Source: Hortaea werneckii (lineage: Eukaryota > Ascomycota > Dothideomycetes > Mycosphaerellales > Teratosphaeriaceae). From it: a stretch of 64,000 nt of DNA. Shown piece after piece: positions 1-10,221 of the stretch (position 1 is its first letter; each line of letters opens with the position of its first letter). The stretch lies in NCBI GenBank assembly GCA_037044905.1, contig JBAOKB010000182.1, positions 310,001 to 374,000 on the forward strand, in the 5' to 3' direction. Below the pieces are notes generated by a model. The model was not told where the DNA came from and made no database searches. It saw only the letters and a program-made list of their open reading frames with translations. A program made the translations under genes and the position numbers.

Positions 1-300
1 AAGGTAAAGGCAGCGCAGTAGTGATATCCAGAACAGATGAGGGCAGCACATTGCTAATGCCCAGAGAAGATACAGGCAGCGTAGGAGTAATGTCCAGTGA
101 TGGTAAAGGCAAAGCAGTGGTGATATCCAGAGAAGGTAAAGGCAGCGCAGTGGTAACATCCAGAGAAGGTAGAGGCAGCGCAGTGGTGATGTCCAGAACA
201 GATGAGGGTAGCACATTGCTAATCTCTAGAAAAGATAAAGGTAGCGCAGTGGTGATTTCCAGAACAGATGAGGGCAGCGCAGTGGTGATGTCCAGATAAG
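1..300 (-). repeat. 36-bp coding minisatellite
   Basis: There are about eight tandem copies of a 36-bp unit, read on the minus strand as a 12-aa unit with core LDITTALP followed by SSV, LPS or LSF. Copies differ by a few bases (for example GISNVLP and ITPTLP variants), and the array continues past the window edge. The reading frame is kept through every copy, as expected for a translated variable-length stalk. Confidence 0.85.
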
Positions 301-1061
301 ATAAAGGTATCAAAACTGCTGGGAAGGACGTTGGTGCGACAATACTGATGGTTGGTGGTGCGTAAGTAAACGTCAGGCTTCCTTGGACATTGATCCCAGA
401 GCTGACGAAAGATGTTGGGATAGCTTCAAGAAGTGTGGAGCCGCCAACAACGACAGGTCTCTTTGAAAGTCGGGCAAATTGCACAGTTGGCGAATAAACA
501 CCACTGTCAGGAACCTGGCTCAAATACTTGGCACAGCTAGCAGTCGACGTGTCATATCCCACACCTTGACAGAGCTCCCGGCTTGAGCACTCAGCGATAC
601 AAACAGAGATATTAGTCGTTTGAGTCACTTCAAGCAGGCCTCCTGAGTACGTTGTCTCGCATTCAATGGTATACTGGTCGCCGCTCGACGGATCGACGTA
701 CAAATACGACTGCTGAGTGCTGTTGCAAGCCAGGCTCGTCGATGTAGGTAAAACCGTGGCAGAGCTTGTAGGGGATCCAACGCCTATTATAGAGATCGAG
801 GCAGTAGGTAAATTTGTTGGAAGTATTCCTGTCTCGATACTTCCTCCGGGGATGACATTGGTAGAGATGCCGATGAGGGCGTTGGGTTTGTAAAATATGA
901 GGTGTTGATATCCACTGGTGACGTTGGAATAGTTGTACCACCTGGTAAGTTGATCGATGGGGAGTATGGAATAGCTGTAATGCCATCCAAGGTGCAGCTG
1001 CCGGTGTAATCCGGCGGGTGTGTCGTCACTAATTGGGTGACGGTGACGGTGACAGGGCAGC
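1..1061 (-). CDS. Secreted PAN/apple-like, Ser/Thr-rich repeat protein (partial)
   Basis: The minus strand is open off the left edge, so the C-terminus is missing. Reading from 1061 downward there is a Thr-rich start (CPVTVTVTQ), a Pro/Thr/Ser linker, a cysteine-spaced block at about 745-480 (SLACNSTQQSYLYVD, then CIAECSSRELC and ASCAKYL) resembling fungal PAN/apple-like domains, and from about 300 to 1 a 12-residue repeat of the type LDITTALPLPS. The exon begins at a 3' splice site: branch GCTAAC then TAG at 1062-1064, with a donor GTATGC at 1163-1168. The upstream coding exon could not be placed because all frames there are ambiguous. The frame changes by one base between about 860 and 900; this is either a 1-nt deletion like the others in this window or an atypical intron of about 114 nt. 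A secreted or cell-wall mannoprotein role is inferred from composition. Confidence 0.6.
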
Positions 1062-1662
1062 CTATGCAGTGTTAGCTTCAGGAACGAGTTCCTGTTGTTG
1101 AGATTGACTGACTACTGGGTAACTGGGCTTTAACAGGTGAGGTTGCCCCCCACAACAGCAAAGCATACCTGCCCATTGAAAGATAGCATGGCCTTCCACA
1201 CTTCATGGTGAAAATGCCAATCAACAGCCCAAGAAACCAGAAGCCGCAAGAAGTCGGACAATGCGTAGGCCAGGTAACGACACAAAAATGGAACCAAAGA
1301 ATGACGAGGAGCCCAACGACAGTGATAGCTTGCGTTTCCTACGCAACGCCATCACTATAAGTATGAACTCAAGAAATGAAAGGTCTGATGGGTGGCATGG
1401 ACTCATAATCACAACAAACAAGTTATGATGAATGCTCAACGGTTGAGATCATACAGGGGCAAGAAAGGAAATGAGGCAAACAATTGAAACCCAATGAAGT
1501 CAACACCAACCATGATCGTTTAGTCATTGAGGAAGGGGGAAGCAAAACCCTCATTGGATAGGCTCTTTCCTGGAGCCTAGATCGGTTCATTGTGCCTGTA
1601 TTGATCGAGTACTCATTTCTAGTGTCGAGATTGAAGACCGTCTGCATATACATGATGAGCAT

Positions 1663-1681
1663 CCGGCATGCCGGGCCCGGC
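1663..1681. promoter_or_regulatory. Overlapping CCGG palindromes
   Basis: CCGGCATGCCGG (1663-1674) overlaps GCCGGGCCCGGC (1670-1681), both perfect inverted repeats built from CGG/CCG triplets. Zn2Cys6 regulators bind such triplets, so this could be an operator, but no target gene is evident within 700 bp. Confidence 0.25.
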
Positions 1682-2408
1682 ATCCGTGCGCGGGTCAGCC
1701 AGTGTTGTCGGGATGCCGGACGACTCTTGGCTCTTCACGGCTCCGGAATGCACGCATAGACCGGCTTCTTGTTTGATTCCTCAAGCCGACAGTTTAGCCC
1801 CGGAGAGGTGTAGGTCCACTCGAGTGACATTTTGCTTGGAAATGCGGTGCGGGCTATCTGCACTGAGGCAATACGTAGCCGTTCATCTCCACAGGGACTT
1901 GCTCCAAAGTCATTTGTAAGAGACTCGGGGTGAGGCTGCTGCTAAGCACAGACTATGTCCCCGGGATGCCGAATTCCTAGAATCGGCACACTTCATTCAC
2001 CGAGGAATGCAATGCCGGTGCCGAAACACTCGGTACGACATACACATGTGGCTGCGGCCCGGGCTCTATACGAAGGTGCACAGTACACAATGTACCGTTC
2101 ATTCGTCTGGCGGAATGAGTCTCAGGAAGTGTATGCCATATTGAGCCATGATGGTTGTTTACTGAGGAACGTAGATGCATTGTCGTAGACCAGAGGCTTC
2201 AATGGCCGGTTACGGATTGAGACGAATTGGGGGTCTCAGCACTGATCCGCTCGCGGCAAAAACGAGAACCTTCTCAGAACTGGTTCTCCCAATCCTCGCC
2301 GGATGTTATCTCATCTTCCTCGAAGGATTCTTTCTTGAACAGGCGCAGAGAGATCGCTTCCAGAATGAGAAGGACAATGCTGTTGTTTCCAGAGGGCAGC
2401 CCAAAAAG

Positions 2409-2422
2409 AAAAAAAAAAAAAA
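2409..2422 (-). terminator. RNA polymerase III T-run terminator
   Basis: The minus strand has 14 consecutive T residues starting four bases past the tRNA discriminator base, followed by a C and five more T. This is the expected Pol III stop signal and supports the tRNA being functional. Confidence 0.8.
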
Positions 2423-2425
2423 GGC

Positions 2426-2516
2426 CTGGCCGTCCACGACTCGAACATGGATCACACGCGGTTCCGCAAAGGGTGACAGACGGGCGTGTATTCTCAACCA
2501 ATTGAACTAACGGCCA
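2426..2516 (-). tRNA. tRNA-Asp(GTC), with intron of about 17 nt
   Basis: On the minus strand the acceptor arms TGGCCGT and ACGGCCA pair perfectly over 7 bp, with discriminator G at 2426. The D arm GTTC/GAAT contains an A box (TAGTTCAATTGG). The anticodon stem is CACGC/GCGTG, and the T arm CCATG-TTCGAGT-CGTGG carries the B box. The anticodon loop holds 24 nt, that is 7 plus a 17-nt intron. Two registers of the loop both give anticodon GTC: the regular one puts C rather than U at position 33, while an internal CTGTCAC would be a normal Asp loop but does not fit the stem. The 91-nt gene is followed directly by a Pol III terminator. Asp identity is less sure than the tRNA call itself. Confidence 0.75.
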
Positions 2517-2708
2517 TGGAGTTTGTTGCGACTTAGGCAGTTTCACACCGTTTATGAAGGTTGGGCACTGCCGACTCATGGGTCCCGAGGTCGTGCCGTC
2601 AGCATTGCTGTCATGGATCGGCGGCCGAGGTTTTCGATGTTTCGGGATGTCTAGTGGCAAGCACATGCAGGTGCTGCACCTTTGATTAATATGCACATAG
2701 GCATCGGT

Positions 2709-3671
2709 CTAAGTCGTGATCGATGCAATGAGCTGCTTAACCACTTTGTCAAAGATCGGACAAAGAGAGCAGGAGGTGTACTTCTCGATAAGCGGGCCTT
2801 CGTTCGAGCCCTTCGCGATCTCAACATCCATAGCCTTGCCATCAATGACGGTGCCTTCTGGATATACTGGTCGCTCGCCTTCCTCGATCAAGCGAATGAA
2901 CATAGGGTCGATGGGCACGCTTCCTAGGAAGGGCACGTTGAACTCTTGAGCCATGACCTCCCCTCCACCCTTCGAGAAGACATTGGTACATTCCGAGCAA
3001 TTCGGACAGACGAACCCAGCCATGTTCTCAATCACACCAAGTACCCTGACGCTTGTTTTACGGCAGAAGTTGATCTCTTTCCTGACGTCGCTGATACTGA
3101 TTGCTTGAGGAGTGGTCACAATGACGGCGCCGGAAAGCTGCTCCGGCCTCGCTTCTTTTAAAAGGGTCTCCACGAGCGAAATGTGCTCGTCACTGGTGCC
3201 GGGCGGTGTGTCGATCAAAAGGTAGTCCAGCGCACCCCAGTGAACGTCCGAGAGAAATTGCCGCACCATGGCCGTTTTCTTGGGACCTCGCCACACCACG
3301 GCATCACCTCTGTTCGCTAGCAGAAATCCCAGGGACATGCATTGCAGCGAGCCGTATGACGCGCCCTCCGCGTTCACCTGTGCCGCATCGCCGTTGCTGC
3401 TCGCGTCTCCGCTGCCATTTTGCTCTGCTCTTGCCTTGTTCGCTTCGTGTACTGAAACCGGTATCCAACCTCCTGGCGCCTGTCGGACCTTGTCCTTCTC
3501 AATGCCAAAAAAGCGCGGTATCGAGGGTCCAGTAAGGTCGATATCGAGTACGCCAACGGAGTGGCCTTGGAGCGATAGACTGAGGGCCAGTTGAGTGGTG
3601 ACGCTGGACTTGCCAACACCGCCCTTGCCAGACAGGACCAGGGTGATGTTCTTGATGTCCTTCAGCGACAT
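2709..3671 (-). CDS. CFD1: Cytosolic Fe-S cluster assembly scaffold Cfd1 (NUBP2 type)
   Basis: This 320-aa single-exon protein is a P-loop ATPase of the Mrp/NBP35 family. A deviant Walker A (GKGGVGKSS) lies at residues 15-23, DIDLTGPS follows near residue 43, and IDTPPGTSDEH is the switch region. The cysteine motif CPNCSEC near residue 221 would bind the bridging cluster. It lacks the long N-terminal Cys extension of Nbp35, so it matches the Cfd1/NUBP2 partner. In yeast Cfd1 and Nbp35 form the cytosolic scaffold that builds [4Fe-4S] clusters for cytosolic and nuclear proteins. Length is slightly above yeast Cfd1 because of an Asn/Gly/Ala-rich insert (about residues 82-105). The first ATG sits five residues before the hydrophobic strand leading into the P-loop. 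No frame break. Confidence 0.93.
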   Translation of the reverse strand: MSLKDIKNITLVLSGKGGVGKSSVTTQLALSLSLQGHSVGVLDIDLTGPSIPRFFGIEKDKVRQAPGGWIPVSVHEANKARAEQNGSGDASSNGDAAQVNAEGASYGSLQCMSLGFLLANRGDAVVWRGPKKTAMVRQFLSDVHWGALDYLLIDTPPGTSDEHISLVETLLKEARPEQLSGAVIVTTPQAISISDVRKEINFCRKTSVRVLGVIENMAGFVCPNCSECTNVFSKGGGEVMAQEFNVPFLGSVPIDPMFIRLIEEGERPVYPEGTVIDGKAMDVEIAKGSNEGPLIEKYTSCSLCPIFDKVVKQLIASITT

Positions 3672-4023
3672 GCTGGCGTCTTGTGTAGTGACCGAAATGA
3701 AGCTGTGTCATCTGCGCAGAGACAAAAGTCCCCGCCAAAGCGGCTTAGGAATCCAAAGCGATGACGCAATAACGTGGGCTTAATAACCTTGGAAGGCAAG
3801 GCTCACCTTTTTGTGACATTCATCTCAATACATACCTAGGTAGTGCTGTAACCGTGAACTCGTAAGAGTCCAGTCGCATCTGTGTGCTGCTGTCTACATT
3901 GGCCCGACTTGTAGTTACCGAAAGAGACATCTCCTGCTTCCCATTGCACAGCGCCATGACAAAGTTGTACACAAGCGAGTTGGTAATCGCAACCATCGTA
4001 CAACCCAAAACGCGGCATCTTTT

Positions 4024-5757
4024 CTATGATTTATCTATAACTTTACCCATCGCCCGTGTGTGTAGACAAAGCCAAACATCCCGCTCTCCATTGCCCGTGA
4101 TCTTGATCCCGTCAATCCGCACGCTCAGCAAACCCTGTCTTCTCCATCTCGGCCGCATTAGCATCCGCTCTCGGTAAAGCGCTGTCCGCCAAAACCTCTT
4201 TCCCATCATTAAGCGTCTTCCATCCTCGAAAGGCTTGAAATTCGGCGTGTTCCTCTTAGGCTCACCGGGACCTTCGGACTTGAATTGATAACCTCTCACT
4301 CTATATCGCAAAACATCAGCCAATTTGCACTAGGGCGAGAAGACAGAGGAAAGGGGCAGCTTACCTTGGGCCCTGTCCAGTCTTCTCAGGCAAGTTCTTG
4401 TCATACACCCTCGCAAATCTTTCTCTCTCCTGCTCAAACGTCCCGGTGCTGATGCTGTTCCGAATCCCGTCGAAAAAGCGATCGAGAATGTGGTGGTTGT
4501 GGATTTGAAGCAACACCCAGCCGAGCATCTCCTTCGCGACGAGGAGATGTTGGATGTAGGCGCAGTGGTGATTTATGCAGGCGTAGCAGGTACAGCCCTC
4601 GGCGAGCGGGGTGAGTGAAGTTGAGTGGCTTGGAGACCACATGTCGGTCCCCAACGGTTTTGGCGATAGAGACTGCAATTCCTGGGTATCTGATGTGGCA
4701 CTGAGGTGCACAGGAGCTGGAAACGAAAAGTCTAGGGCGATCCCGGCGTCTGTCGCGGCTGTAATGAAAGGAATGGTCAGGATGTCGAAGCCGAGAGCAA
4801 CCTGTTGGAGAACATCGTGGGGAGTGGCAGGGGTGGTGAATGCAAGTCGAGGTAAAGGTGCGAGCTGTGCTGGCATGTCCTCAAGAGTGAGTGTGTCGTA
4901 AATAGCCAACCCGTCCACAGACCCTTTCAGCTCATCGGTGAGCGTTTCGACGTAGAACCTTTGATTTGCGCAGCTCACTGGCAGCAATGGTGTAAAGAAC
5001 CTAGCTTGCTTGCCTTCGGGTCCAGCTGTAGCTTCCTTCTCTGTCTCCCGCCGCAAAGCCACATGCTCCGTCATCCAATTTATCATCCTATCCGTACCCT
5101 TCTCTACCCGTTTGCTGCCCAGCTTCCTACCATAAGGGATATCACCTAGTCCCACCACGATATCCGCACCCAACTTCTCCACTGCCGGAGCATACTCTTC
5201 TGCCCGCAGACTCTTGAAACCGACAGCAGTACACACCGAAACCGTTTCATCCGTATTTGAATTCGCTGCCGGCGCCGCTACGGGCGGCGTTCGTCGCGCT
5301 CCGAGTACACATAAGGCCGAATGCGGAAGAGCAGTGAAAGCGCGCAGGGGAGACGGGTCATGGGTCTGAGGAGGTGGACGATATTGGTAGAGAGGAGGAG
5401 AGGGACGTTCTATGACTTACCGTCGTTGTTCGGTCAACACCAACCCCTAGTCAGCAAGGCGAGGACCTAGTGGACCTGTCTCTGCGCCCTTTTGGTGGTG
5501 ATGCTGGCTGGACACTTACAGTCTTCTAGGGCTACGTAGACGCCGGAGATGGACGTGTGAGCAGACAGACTGTCTGGAGTCAGATGCGGTATCACGCCTC
5601 GAGAAGTGACGCCGAGATAGTGAGGCGTGTCAATGTGGTTGCGGCTTGGTAATTTTAGTCTTCCCAGTCGCGGTCCAAGGCCAGCCGAGGCGGCTTTGTG
5701 GAGAGTGAACATTTCGTCTCGAGTATTTGATGCGGCAGCCCGGTTGACATCCGCCAT
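4024..5757 (-). CDS. QTRT2: Queuine tRNA-ribosyltransferase accessory subunit 2
   Basis: Four exons can be placed: 5520-5757, a 26-nt micro-exon 5421-5446, 4365-5365 and 4024-4300. They join in frame to 513 aa, using GTAAGT or GTAAGC donors and TAG/CAG acceptors. The protein belongs to the tRNA-guanine transglycosylase family: exon 1 has LPSRNHIDTPHYLG and GVYVALED, exon 3 has TPPV and VVGLGDIPYGRKLGSKR, and the zinc site CTCYAC plus later His lies near the end of exon 3. The last junction restores TGQGPR-VRGYQFKSE, a typical ending. QTRT2 pairs with QTRT1 to exchange guanine-34 for queuine in tRNA-Asp, -Asn, -His and -Tyr. It lacks the catalytic-subunit signature. The promoter is shared with the divergent thymidylate kinase gene. 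Confidence 0.9.
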
Positions 5758-6068
5758 GGTTCACGCGTGAGAACGGCAGTGCCAGGCCTGATGGTGTTGC
5801 TTGGAGCTTCTACGCGTCGCACATGGGCTGTACGTTGTAGCGTTCGTTGATGTGCAGCAGAAAAGATGGTATACGAAGACGCAACCAATCGCGAAAGCCC
5901 CGCGAAAACCGAAGTTCCCACCTGCAGCAAACGCGCCAAGCGGCCCGTAGAAAACGCGTCCTTCCCTAAAGCAGTATCGTCTCCAACCGTTTAGAACAAC
6001 TTCAGATACGCAGTGTGCACCTGGCGGCATTCTTGCATTGAACACATCAGTAGCTGTCAGGATCCAAT
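5758..6068. promoter_or_regulatory. Divergent promoter, QTRT2 / thymidylate kinase
   Basis: A 311-bp spacer separates two head-to-head start codons. A minus-strand frame through it (5761-6045) has no recognisable domain and ends beside the QTRT2 start, so it is treated as chance. Confidence 0.6.
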
Positions 6069-6741
6069 ATGTCTACTCAACACCAAGTCAAGCGTGGCAA
6101 ATTCATAGCGCTAGAGGGACTGGATCGATCAGGGAAATCAACCCAATGCTCCCGCCTCGTTACTCATCTCCGAGAAGGAAAACCACCAGGTGGAACACCT
6201 CAGATTTCCAGACCGCACGACACCCACCGGCCAGATCATTGCCTCCTACCTGACTGGATCTGTGCAGCTAGACGATCGTGCCATCCATCTGCTCTTCTCC
6301 GCCAACCGATGGGAGAAAGCGAAGCAAATTGAGTCCTTGATCGAAAGCGGCGTAGACGTGGTTTGCGATCGTTACTACTATTCTGGTTGCGTCTACACAG
6401 CTGCAAAAGGGATAGAGGGGATGGATCTCTACTGGTGTCGGAATCCAGAGATCGGGTTACCAAGACCGGACGTGTGTATCTTTCTGGACGTAAGTGCCGA
6501 AGTGGCTGAACAGAGAGGCGGATTCGGTGGGGAGAGGTATGAAAAGGCAGAGATGCAGGCTAGAGTGAGAAGTTTGTTTGGAGAGCTGAGGGAGCACGCG
6601 GATGAGAAAAGCGATATTGTGACGGTTGATGCGGGTGCAGACGTGGACCAGGTTGAGCGGATGATTAAAGAGGTCGTGGAGAAGGCCAGTTTCTTGGTCG
6701 AAGAAACAATGACGCCTTTGAGGAAAGTTGCGCCTTGGTGA
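6069..6741 (+). CDS. CDC8: Thymidylate kinase (one frame break)
   Basis: The enzyme phosphorylates dTMP to dTDP for DNA synthesis. The P-loop GLDRSGKST is at residues 17-25, followed by FPDRTTPTGQ (DR motif), SANRWEKA, CDRYYYSG and a C-terminal lid with RGGFGGERYEK. The first frame runs from 6069 to about 6175. The rest, starting with ENHQVEHLRFPD, is one base out of register, equal to one extra base near 6170 (CATCTCCGAGAAGG). Removing one base gives 223 aa, the usual length. No intron fits, because possible GT-AG pairs there are under 30 nt apart. The gene is essential in yeast, so an extra base from sequencing is likelier than a dead gene. Confidence 0.88.
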
Positions 6742-9095
6742 ATGGTCACTGCCCTCCGACGGCCTTGATGTACGCTGCCCCTCAGGAGACTCGAAATCCG
6801 TTAGGCGGACCAATACGTGACCGGCAATGTTCACATCAATACCTTCTTGCGATGGATTTTTTGTGGGCGCAGGGGATCATGGCTTCCCACTGTACACACT
6901 CACATTCGCAAACCCAGCATCATCGCGCGAGCATCAACGATGGTGTGACGGTCCTGACGCGTCCAAAGCGGCAACAAGGACATGACACTTATCTGCCAAG
7001 CCAAGTGTCATGCCGTTTAGACGTCGATATTGAGTATCAAGATGCCAATCGATGCGATCGCAATCACTTCGTACATGTTCAGAAAATCACGCATTGCTGA
7101 ATCAAACGAATTGATGTCAACATCCGTACACACACACACCGCGCATCACCAACAGTCGGTACACCTAATAAACGAGATGCATCTGGAACTTCCCCAGATC
7201 ACACATCGACAGCACAGGACTGGACGACGAGCAAAATAAACAATCAAGTCTCCCTAGTACTCTCCCATCCAACACCTGATCGCAAACATATCGTAGCCTC
7301 AATCATCGATGACAGGAGATTAACCTCCTATTTCCAGCTGGCCGAAGCCCTAACAGCCCTATAAGGACTCTAAAGTTCGGGACACATCGCATGGCTTGCA
7401 CGCATCGAGAGACATCGTAGAGACTGATCGTTGATTGCAAGCTCTGCCTGGTCCATGCAGCCATGTGATGGAAGTAGCCGAATGACAGCCAGCGTTGGAC
7501 AAGCGGGGAAGGAAGTCTTATGACGCAGTGTTGCAGTTTCTTCCGCTTCGAGTCGAGGAGCCCGCACGGCGGGATACATGGTCGCTGTGAATGGAGAGTA
7601 GGAGATCAGTGTGGACGGTGTTTACCATGGTAGTAATCATGCAGTCAGGACGCCGTGTGCGTGCCTGATGTTCGGATGAAGATAAGATGGCAGGTGCCGC
7701 ACGCAGGAGTACGTGATTACGGCCTCACGCGTCATGTTGAATGAACATTGGCGATTGAATATCCAGTGCATACGCATCACGCATACACACTTGCGATGAT
7801 CTCTGCATGTAGTCGCGACCGGCGAGGCGATGGCGGAGGAGGCGCGTGCGGACCATCATCGCGCATGATAGCTGCAGAGAAATCAAGATTGAAGATGAGA
7901 GAATGCCATCAGAATTGTCGCAGCAGCGTCATGTTGAGCTTGAGTAGAAGTTCGAGAGCGCCGAAGGTGGTGTTCTCCTAGCTCCATCGATCAAATCGAC
8001 TGAAGTCTGAGATGATTGGGAACACAGATACACAGGTGAGCTTCGATGGCAGGCTGATGGCTCGATTGGGGGGAGGGGTGGCCCGTCTCCGCCCCCTCCA
8101 ACATTGCCGCCCTCCCATAGCACAGGTCCGCTATGTGACTTGGGTGTAGGAGGATGGTAGTGCTGGTAGTAGCGCATTCTATGCTAAGGATATGAGGTCA
8201 GCAAAACGGGGTGAGCAGAGGTCAGCGGTCGGTAGCAGCAGCTTGCGACGTCAGATTCTGTGGAGTCGCTCGGAACGCGCGCCGCTGGCGAGGTCTTGGT
8301 CTTTGCGTTCCTGCAGTACAAGCTTGGGCGACTTTTTTTCTGAACAACACTTTGGCCTTTCTGGAGGGGCGCCAGCCATGCTTCTCATGTTGTCTTCTGC
8401 CATGATGTAGTACCGAGGTGAGGCGCCATTGTTGGTGGAGCTTGCCTGCGAAAACCAAGAGCGCATGACGAAATTACCGGCGTCCGTCCATTATTTCCTC
8501 AGCCGCATCCCAGACCCTGCATCAAAGATCGTCGCTCCTCCGCAATGCAGGGTCCGACGGGTGCTGCATCACTTTGCGTTTACGCCAGGCCAGGCTAGTT
8601 TCCGGCAACCTTCCACCTCGCCGCGCAAACTCTAGCCGTGAGGACCCTGTCATGATCTTCGCAGTGTGCTCGAGGTCCTTGCCATCGCGGCCCTGCTATT
8701 GGCTTGATAGCGTATTCCTGCTTCACCTTGTAAATGATGTAGGCAGCTCGGCTGAAACATAGCATCCGGATTGGTGGGGACGGCAACGGGTTGCGTGGTG
8801 TATTCTGACGCAGGGTCCCGTCATTTTACTCTGCTCAATATTGAGTATGAGGTAGTGTGCTTGCGTGCACTGTGTGGACGGTGCTGTGGACGAAGGACAT
8901 ATAGAACCCCCCGACTCCTCCCAAACAACACTTTTGAGGCTCATCAATCCAATCTACTCGAAAACATAGGCACATCAGCGCCCAGCTTTTTATATCACCA
9001 CCAGAGGCTTTCGACATCAACAGCCCTGGCTTATTCACCTCCATCTTCGAAGTGCCATCACTATCACCAAGTCCACTACACCTACATCCAACATA
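6742..9095. other. Gene-poor stretch
   Basis: About 2.35 kb without a supported gene. Frames are short on both strands. One minus-strand pair (8406-8251, then 8177-7929, joined by a possible intron) reads MAEDNMRSMAGAPPERPK and then a Tyr/Pro/Gly-rich MRYYQHYHPPTPKS. It may be a small Pro/Gly-rich protein, but no conserved motif confirms it. The right end is the promoter of the small gene at 9096. Confidence 0.5.
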
Positions 9096-9425
9096 ATGTC
9101 TTCCGCCGAGGCCCAGATGGCAACCCGCCACCAGGAGGTTATCCCACCAGTTGAGGCGCAGGCCGCCTTCACTCAGCACTTCGACCCTACCCAGCCGGAG
9201 AAGGCCATGACTTCCTATCAGAAGTAAGATACCCCATTGCAAACAACTTTCTCCGTGTTACCACATTACTAATTGTCAACCTTCAGGCTCATGCACCAGC
9301 ACACCCTCCAGCAGTTTGAAAACGCCAACCTCTCCTCTCGGAGACGGTCCTCCGACAAGGACATGGGCGTTGCATCCCTGCCTTCCGAGGGTAGTCGCGG
9401 CTCGATGAGCTCTACTGGCTCTTAA
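9096..9425 (+). CDS. Small uncharacterised fungal protein (88 aa)
   Basis: Two exons, 9096-9223 and 9287-9425, join in frame across a 63-nt intron with donor GTAAGA, branch ACTAAT and acceptor CAG. The product starts MSSAEAQMATRHQEV, continues with FTQHFDPTQPEKAMTSYQK, and ends in a basic/serine-rich tail (SSRRRSSDKDMG to SSTGS). There is no signal peptide or membrane segment; it looks hydrophilic and partly disordered. CATATAG lies about 200 bp upstream as a possible TATA-like element. The clean splice and codon-by-codon fit support a real gene. Its layout recalls short fungal proteins with a His-Thr-rich helix and serine-rich end, but I do not recognise a named family. Confidence 0.7.
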
Positions 9426-10221
9426 TCGCTTATCGAACCAACATCTCTTTGTTTTACATTCAACGCAGCCAGGCTTCTTATGACCTAGGCTTTCGTACTC
9501 TGCTATTAGCGGCATGTAATCCAGGGCTGCAGCACTCAGCCTGGAGCGAACGGCGTTTTTGTTTTGAGGGAAATTATGATGGGAATCATGAATGGGACTA
9601 CCGGATCAGCTCACTTGGACGGTGACGATGCTATGTTTTATGTGTTGCGTGTTAGCGCTGCACTGCTGTTACCGATATTATAGTCTCTTGTAAGATACCA
9701 ATTTTTCATCCTGCCAACTTTCCACATTCTTGCTTGCAGTGGAATCATTTGCTTTGCGACTGCTACTCATAAAATTGTCATGACTTATGGCTTTGGAAAA
9801 TTCGAGCCATTGTTTCATATCCACTGGATCACAGTTGACTTGGCGGCGTATTAATCCTCGACATGTTCAGGCGACACGACTTTTTTCAAACAAACGACCA
9901 CGAGACTATGCATACAAGATTTGAACACCACTGAGAGATCACTCTTGCATCTGGTCATCCAAAATGTCATCAAATTCGGCTGACCAAAATTTAAGACTGC
10001 ATCGACTAGTCAGTCACCTGCATGTTTCCGGAAGCAGCGACGCCGGTCGCTATTGCCATTGTGCAGCTTGCTGCCTGGACTCCTGCACTTCATCCACTTG
10101 TACTTGATGAGGTGAGCATGGTTTCTCAAGGTCTGCTGCTGCGGTGACGGCCAACACGACTTTCTGGTCAAGTTCAAGTCACCTCAGAGTCGACCTCCTG
10201 CTCTCTTCCAACGTTGTCAAA
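9426..10221. other. Intergenic, 796 bp
   Basis: This holds the 3' flank of the 88-aa gene and the upstream region of the first 2EXR-like gene. No coding frame or repeat stands out. Confidence 0.6.

Larger units (their letters stand above)
1062..2425. other. Intergenic, no supported gene
   Basis: Apart from the intron (1062-1168) and unresolved 5' end of the left-edge gene, I see no conserved coding frame. Short frames on both strands lack domain-like sequence. Two overlapping GC palindromes lie at 1663-1681. Confidence 0.6.

Noticed and set aside
21..299. Plus-strand open frame of 92 codons across the minisatellite
   Set aside because: It is the antisense of the repeat; the minus frame continues into a Cys-rich domain while the plus frame ends at the array edge.
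1..300. CRISPR-like array
   Set aside because: Units are contiguous and coding with no unique spacers, in a fungal genome.
1221..1439. Minus-strand frame starting MSIHHNLFVV, hydrophobic in part
   Set aside because: It could be the first exon of the left-edge gene, but the frame does not join the 1061 acceptor without a further shift; left unassigned.
5761..6045. Minus-strand frame between QTRT2 and thymidylate kinase
   Set aside because: No domain, sits wholly in a divergent promoter.
6100..6200. Intron to explain the thymidylate kinase frame jump
   Set aside because: The only GT-AG pairs nearby are under 30 nt apart with no branch point.
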